Source of the DNA: JANMZO01 sp963763135
GTDB taxonomy: Bacteria > Actinomycetota > Acidimicrobiia > Acidimicrobiales > JANYDT01
Assembly: GCA_963763135.1 (NCBI GenBank)
Contig: CAVXNJ010000009.1
Span: 434,001-498,000 of the forward strand
Reading direction: 5' to 3'
Length of the DNA: 64,000 nucleotides
Under the pieces are notes generated by a model, which worked only from the letters and a program-made list of their open reading frames with translations, did not search any database and was not told the origin of the DNA. Made by a program: the position numbers and the translations under genes. Positions 59,923 to 64,000 of the stretch are shown here, piece by piece. Position 1 is the first letter of the stretch, and the number at the start of each line of letters is the position of its first letter.

Positions 59923-60750
59923 ATGAACGTCGCAACGACCCCGGCCACCCGCCCCCTTCCCACCCAGCCGCTTATCGCCGCTGCCGTGCTTCATGAACTC
60001 GCCTCGGGTTCGGGAGCCGAACTCACGCCGTACGTGGAAATCGATCCCTCGCTCACCGCAGCGGTCCTCCAAGCGGCGAACGCTCCGCACCTCCGCCAAT
60101 CTCGGCGAGTTGCAACGGTCCGTCAGGCGATGGTTGTGCTCGGAACCACATCAGTGGAGGCAATTGCGACGTCTCGCACCGCAGCCCTTGTGCTCGGTCC
60201 CGAGGACATTGGTTGCCCCAGCGGTTTTTGGGTCCGGTCAGTCGCCGCGGCCGCAGCAAGCGCGGCGATCGCCCAGCGGCTCGGCACGAACGTCGAGGAT
60301 GCGTTTACGGCAGGGATTCTGCATGACATCGGCGATCTGATGTTGTTCAGGCTCGATCACGAATTGCATGACATCGGGACGGCCCGTTTGAGTGCCAGCG
60401 GTCGAACGATTCTCGAGCAGGAAAAAGTCCTGTTCGGCCGCACCCACACCGACACCGGCGCTGACCGGTTGGAGCAGTGGCTCCTTCCCGATCGGCTTGT
60501 GCGAGCGGTCCGTTGGCATCACGCCGCCCCCGAAGCCCTGACCGAATCTCTCGCTCGGGTTGTTTGGGCCGGTGTACGCCTCGGAGCGGTTGTTTGCGGA
60601 ACCCCGTTTGGCGGAGGTCCGGCCGAGATCACCCGTCCCGATGCAGTGCTCAAAGCAATTGGTATGGGAACTGAAGATCCGAAAGACGTGCTGGCCGACG
60701 CTGAGCGTCAAGTGCAGAAGATCGTGGCTGTCGCAGGACGTGAACAATGA
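59923..60750 (+). CDS. HDOD domain protein
   Basis: About 275 residues from ATG 59923; an upstream in-frame ATG at 59857 is possible but its extension is unlike a domain. The HDOD domain is clear: LTPYVEIDPSLTAAVLQAAN, TVRQAMVVLGTTSVEAIATS, AFTAGILHDIGDLMLFRLDH and AVRWHHAAPEALTESLARVV. The HD pair in ILHDIG and WHH suggest that the fold keeps metal-site-like residues, though HDOD proteins are generally regulators. It overlaps the GGDEF gene by 4 bases, so the two probably act together. Confidence 0.85.
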   Translation: MNVATTPATRPLPTQPLIAAAVLHELASGSGAELTPYVEIDPSLTAAVLQAANAPHLRQSRRVATVRQAMVVLGTTSVEAIATSRTAALVLGPEDIGCPSGFWVRSVAAAAASAAIAQRLGTNVEDAFTAGILHDIGDLMLFRLDHELHDIGTARLSASGRTILEQEKVLFGRTHTDTGADRLEQWLLPDRLVRAVRWHHAAPEALTESLARVVWAGVRLGAVVCGTPFGGGPAEITRPDAVLKAIGMGTEDPKDVLADAERQVQKIVAVAGREQ

Positions 60751-62180
60751 CCCGCCTCGACACACCGCCCCGCACTTTGGGGTTGAACATGCGTGGCGGT
60801 CTGACCCGACCCACATCGCCCAGGTCGTTGGCGGATCTCGACGGCAAGCAGGCGGTTCTGCTCGCGTCGCTTAAGAACGCCGATGCGCAGCACACTGAAA
60901 TGCTCACGTCGTTGATGGTCTCGAACACGCTCATGGAGCTTTCGAAGCTCGCTTCCTCCCGGTTGGGGATTGGTGAGTTTGCGTCGGCGGCTCTGAATAC
61001 GATCGCCCAGTGCACACCGATCGAAGGATGTGTATTTGCCTTCTCATCTCCGGGTCTTCCACCGATTTACTGCACCTGGGGCGACTGGCCAGCTGAAGAA
61101 AACCAGCAACGGGACCAAGACGCCCGCCAGGGTACGCCTCGCGAACTTCAGGCTGCCCCCCTCTACGGGAAGAGCGAGGATCCGATCGGCTACATCGGTG
61201 TTACCGGAGTGCCCGAATCCTTGATTGCCGCGGGATTGCTGGAGCGTACGTCTGACTACCTCACGTCGATGCTTTCGCTTCTTATCGAGTCGGAGTACCT
61301 CCGCCGGGCCGCCGCAGCGGCGCAGGCCATGGAACTCATTGGCTCGCTCGACGATGAATATGACGAGTCCGATCTGTTCGAAATCGTGTCCACGATCCAG
61401 ACCCTCCCCGGTGCCGTCGGCGCAACGCTGCTTCTCGAGGTTCCACGTTTTGGCGGTCCGCTCCTCATCGAGGCCGGGCTGTTTCCTTCCGGCATCGCGC
61501 CCATCATCCGCGAAGAACCGATTGACCGGGCGGGCACCGTTACGCTCAGGGTGTGGTGGGGACAGGGTGGACTGCCTCCCGAGGACAGCCGCCTTGACGA
61601 GATCATCGAGCGCCTACTCGCGTTCCTGAAGCGGGCCGAGCAAACGGCTCGACTGCGGGCCGAGGTGGAAACTGATGAGCTCACGGGGATAGGCAACCGT
61701 CGGCGCGCGTCGAAGGCGCTGGCCCAGGCGAGCGCCCGTGCCCGTCGCAGCGGCGAAGAGTACGCGATCTTGCTGATGGACCTCGACAAGTTCAAGAACG
61801 TGAACGACAAACTCGGCCACGAAACCGGTGACGAGGTGCTCCGTTCATTCTCTCGAGCTATCGAACAGGTCATTCGCGGCTACGACGTAACCGCTCGATG
61901 GGGCGGCGAGGAATTTCTTATCGTCTGTCCGGCGACCGGCCAAAGTGGGGCCGAGTCCCTGGCCAACCGTCTTCTCGGAGACACGCCGGTGCTGTGCGGA
62001 AAAGTACTCCCCGACGAATGGGTGCAGACCGTGTCAATCGGTATCGCGATCTGTCAGAACCCGGCTGTCGATCCCGTCGAGCTGGTCAGGGTGGCCGATG
62101 CCGCCATGTACGAAGCGAAGATGTCGGGCCGCAACCGTTTCGTGGTCGGATCACCCAAAGTCCGCTCCGGTCGCCCGTAA
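60747..62180 (+). CDS. GAF-like sensor with GGDEF diguanylate cyclase domain
   Basis: A 477-residue protein. The N-terminal 290 residues look like one or two GAF-type sensor domains (FAFSSPGLPPIYCTWGDWPA, and IGYIGVTGVPESLIAAGLLE). The GGDEF domain follows (about 305-470): DELTGIGNRRRASKALAQAS, LMDLDKFKNVNDKLGHETGD, ARWGGEEFLIVCP. The active-site motif is GGEEF, and the product-inhibition I-site R-G-Y-D lies 5 residues before it. It should make c-di-GMP under feedback control. It ends 130 bases before a terminator. Confidence 0.93.
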   Translation: MTRLDTPPRTLGLNMRGGLTRPTSPRSLADLDGKQAVLLASLKNADAQHTEMLTSLMVSNTLMELSKLASSRLGIGEFASAALNTIAQCTPIEGCVFAFSSPGLPPIYCTWGDWPAEENQQRDQDARQGTPRELQAAPLYGKSEDPIGYIGVTGVPESLIAAGLLERTSDYLTSMLSLLIESEYLRRAAAAAQAMELIGSLDDEYDESDLFEIVSTIQTLPGAVGATLLLEVPRFGGPLLIEAGLFPSGIAPIIREEPIDRAGTVTLRVWWGQGGLPPEDSRLDEIIERLLAFLKRAEQTARLRAEVETDELTGIGNRRRASKALAQASARARRSGEEYAILLMDLDKFKNVNDKLGHETGDEVLRSFSRAIEQVIRGYDVTARWGGEEFLIVCPATGQSGAESLANRLLGDTPVLCGKVLPDEWVQTVSIGIAICQNPAVDPVELVRVADAAMYEAKMSGRNRFVVGSPKVRSGRP

Positions 62181-62312
62181 CGCCTCGCGCACGTAAGGGC
62201 CGGCGAACGTAACGCCGAGCGAACCTGGCGGGGTGTAGCGAATTGCTGACAGTTCGGCACCTTCACCCGTCCGAGACGGTGAATTGACCCGTCGAGAAGC
62301 CGAAATGAACGA

Positions 62313-62340
62313 AGGCCAGGTCACATTTGTGACCTGGCCT
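62313..62340. terminator. Two-way hairpin terminator
   Basis: A perfect 13-bp stem (aggccaggtcaca / tgtgacctggcct) with a 2-base loop, or 12 bp with 4 bases, lies between the plus-strand GGDEF gene and the minus-strand CheX/CheC-like gene, which converge. It should stop both transcripts. Confidence 0.8.
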
Positions 62341-62397
62341 CCGTCTTGCCGGGAGCGTTCGCTCTGCCGTCGCGGGTCGTGCAGTTCTGTTGTTCCG

Positions 62398-62883
62398 TCA
62401 GGCCACCAGAATCGAAAATCGGCCGCTGCCGTAGCCCTCGATCTGCACCGCGAAGTCCCGACGAAACTCCGGAGCGAGGTACAGCCCCCGTACGTTGTCT
62501 TCCAACGTGGTGGGAAGGAGGACGGTGTTGATCAGTCGCACGTGCGGGGTCTTCGCACTGTTGAGGAACCGGGCGAAGATGTTGACGATCTCACGAACGT
62601 TCTCGACGAGGGTGTCCGTGAGTTCGTTCTTCTTGATCGACTCGTCGGCGACGTTTTGTGGAACCATCGAAAGGGCCGCGCCGGCGCGAGCACCGAGCGG
62701 CCCGTCGATGATCGTCAGTGCCGCGAGGTCACCGTCGTCGGTTGCGTACACGCCGACCAGCCCGCATGCATCTTCCTCCATCTGCAGCTTTGATGTCTTG
62801 TCGACCGCGACGCCACGGCCGAGGAGGTCGCCCAGCAGATCGCGGACGTCTTCTTGGATTGGTGCAGGATAATGAGCAGGCAC
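62398..62883 (-). CDS. CheX/CheC-like protein
   Basis: A 161-residue protein. It has the CheX/CheC phosphatase pattern E98-x2-N101-x22-P124 in NVREIVNIFARFLNS...LLP, with the preceding [D/S]-x3 position being Glu instead of Asp or Ser. CheX/CheC proteins dephosphorylate CheY. It lies on the same strand as the cheY-cheX pair, 175 bases further on, so it is probably part of the chemotaxis group. The sequence is diverged elsewhere; a non-enzymatic role is possible. Confidence 0.62.
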   Translation of the reverse strand: MPAHYPAPIQEDVRDLLGDLLGRGVAVDKTSKLQMEEDACGLVGVYATDDGDLAALTIIDGPLGARAGAALSMVPQNVADESIKKNELTDTLVENVREIVNIFARFLNSAKTPHVRLINTVLLPTTLEDNVRGLYLAPEFRRDFAVQIEGYGSGRFSILVA

Positions 62884-63058
62884 TCGCGTCGTCTCCTAGC
62901 GTTCCGTGACAGAGAAAGGTCGCGGTAATTAGCGAGCCATGGTTTGGTCGTCGTAAGGACGCAGGAGGCACTGCCTGCTTTATCCAACCAGAACGACGAG
63001 GACGAAGCGAGGGCCGAAGCTGGCCGATAATTATGCAGCGGATCTCTGGCATGGGACG

Positions 63059-63421
63059 CTACGCCAGGGTCGCCGACAAGACTTCGTTGAAGGAGTCTGG
63101 CGTAAATGGCTTGGTGAGCAGGAAGTGCGCTCCGGCCGCAATGGCCTGCTCGCGCATTTCGGGAGTGTGTTCGGAAGTGACGAACCCGAACCGGACAGCG
63201 ATTCCCTCGGATTGGAGGGTCCGCAGCAATTCAATGCCGGTCATCTCCGGCATGTTCCAATCTGACAGCACCAGATCCGGAACGCCGGCTCGGATGATGT
63301 CGAGCGCGATCTGGCCGTTCTCGGCTTCTTCGATCGTGCTCTCGCCATGACCGCATTGCCGGAGGACCCGGCTGACGATCATGCGCATGGCGCGACTGTC
63401 ATCGACGATGAGAATCCTCAT
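63059..63421 (-). CDS. cheY: Chemotaxis response regulator CheY
   Basis: A 120-residue single receiver domain. The acidic pair D7-D8 (ILIVDDSRAMRMIV), the phospho-acceptor D54 (LVLSDWNMPEM), T82 (GFVTSE) and K104 (LLTKPF) are all present. It should receive phosphate from CheA (not in this window) and act on the motor. Its start overlaps the upstream cheX stop by 4 bases. Confidence 0.93.
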   Translation of the reverse strand: MRILIVDDSRAMRMIVSRVLRQCGHGESTIEEAENGQIALDIIRAGVPDLVLSDWNMPEMTGIELLRTLQSEGIAVRFGFVTSEHTPEMREQAIAAGAHFLLTKPFTPDSFNEVLSATLA

Positions 63422-63858
63422 AGCGCACCCCCGTCGGAGATGATGGCGACGCTGAGCGTTCCACCGGCGATTTCATAGGCGGCCTCGTCGGCACCAGAGG
63501 GCGTGTCGGTTAGCGGAACGATAAAGGGGAGCGCCAGGACGCATTCACCGTCGATGGCAGTTTTGGCGGCACCGCCGAGGACGTTCGTGAGCTCAAGGAG
63601 CGCGTCCGCTACGTCGGTCGGTGATACCTCGTCCGTTGAAAGGCCGAACATCTCCGCGGCGTAGCGATACGAGATCACATCGTCGGCGCGCACGACCACC
63701 GTCGCGGTCGCCGCACCGGTGATCTGGACGGCGGCCGAGATGTTGAACTGAGCATCGGTTGGACGGATCTCGTTGCACGGTCCGCCGAACAGTGCCTCGA
63801 CGGTTGCAGAAACGGCCTGGTGGAGCGCGGCCTCGCTACTGATCAGCGAAATGGTCAT
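63418..63858 (-). CDS. CheX-type CheY-P phosphatase
   Basis: A 146-residue protein with the full CheC/CheX signature D85-x3-E89-x2-N92-x22-P115 (DALLELTNVLGGAAKTA...VP). The first half forms beta strands (FNISAAVQITGAATATVVVR). It probably removes phosphate from CheY, with which it overlaps by 4 bases. The gene name cheX is likely but not certain, as CheC and CheX share the motif. Confidence 0.8.
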   Translation of the reverse strand: MTISLISSEAALHQAVSATVEALFGGPCNEIRPTDAQFNISAAVQITGAATATVVVRADDVISYRYAAEMFGLSTDEVSPTDVADALLELTNVLGGAAKTAIDGECVLALPFIVPLTDTPSGADEAAYEIAGGTLSVAIISDGGAL

Positions 63859-64000
63859 GATGGACGCCTTTGGGTTGTGGGCAGGTTGGCTGCCGGTCGG
63901 GTGGTTTGGGGGGTGGTTCTGAAAGGTGATTGCACCGGGGGGATCGGTGCCGGGGTGTTCGGACGGGTGCCGGCGTTCGCCGGGACAGAGAACGCATTCG
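63859..64000. other. Window end upstream of the chemotaxis genes
   Basis: The last 142 bases show no gene. They are G- and T-rich on the plus strand and should include the promoter or the end of an upstream gene of the chemotaxis operon. Confidence 0.4.

Noticed and set aside
1..64000. tRNA or rRNA genes, insertion sequences or prophage genes
   Set aside because: No cloverleaf with a TψC-like stretch, no rRNA-like sequence and no transposase or phage protein was recognised while reading; short tRNA genes cannot be excluded without a search.

Overview
The window is GC-rich, densely coded DNA from a bacterium that I take to be an actinobacterium, possibly of the Acidimicrobiia type. That placement is inference. 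It rests on codon use, small membrane proteins of the DUF6458 kind, a DUF4331 protein, a Baeyer-Villiger-like flavin monooxygenase, and a flagellar set with FliW, CsrA, FlbD and FliY-like FliN. No P-ring or L-ring genes (flgI, flgH, flgA) are seen, which fits a monoderm flagellum.

Positions 1-23400 hold mixed metabolic and envelope genes. They are: the 3' end of an enoyl-CoA hydratase; an ECF sigma factor overlapping a membrane protein that may be its anti-sigma; a DsbB-like/thioredoxin-like pair for extracytoplasmic disulfide chemistry; a frameshifted secreted protein; an MBL-fold hydrolase next to a cobalamin-binding mutase-like protein; a DUF6458 protein; and a secreted protein with Ig-like repeats. 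A minus-strand run follows with a DUF4331 protein, a TPR protein and a second ECF sigma factor, then a lipoprotein, a DEAD-box RNA helicase, a flavin monooxygenase, an MFS exporter with a DUF1905 gene, a ferritin-like protein, a formylglycine-generating-enzyme homologue and one chemoreceptor.

Positions 21904-63858 are a nearly complete flagellar locus, almost all on the minus strand. In transcription order it has chemotaxis genes (cheX, cheY, a second CheX/CheC-like gene); flgN, flgK, flgL, fliW, csrA, a stand-alone HDOD gene and flagellin; fliD, fliS and a FliT-like gene; flgB, flgC, fliE, fliF, fliG, fliH, fliI, fliJ, an NlpC/P60 plus lytic-transglycosylase fusion, fliK, flgD and flgE; then flbD, motA, motB, fliL, fliM, fliN, fliO, fliP, fliQ, fliR, flhB, flhA, an FlhF-like gene, a small membrane protein and the chemoreceptor. 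One plus-strand operon (an HDOD protein and a GGDEF diguanylate cyclase) lies between flgN and the chemotaxis genes. Many junctions are 4-base ATGA overlaps, so the locus probably works as a few long operons.

The flagellar proteins depart from textbook versions in several places. The FlhF-like protein has lost its P-loop. FlhB has NPTR instead of NPTH. FliM lacks the usual CheY-binding peptide. FliE has an internal duplication. FlgD, MotB and FliP carry long low-complexity segments. The flgB start codons lie in one arm of an 11-bp inverted repeat. Three genes (a secreted protein, fliK and flagellin) are each split by one frameshift, which may be real or may be sequence errors. I found no tRNA, rRNA, CRISPR array, insertion sequence or prophage. 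Nothing here is clearly a wholly new system; the oddities within the flagellar and chemotaxis set are the most interesting material.
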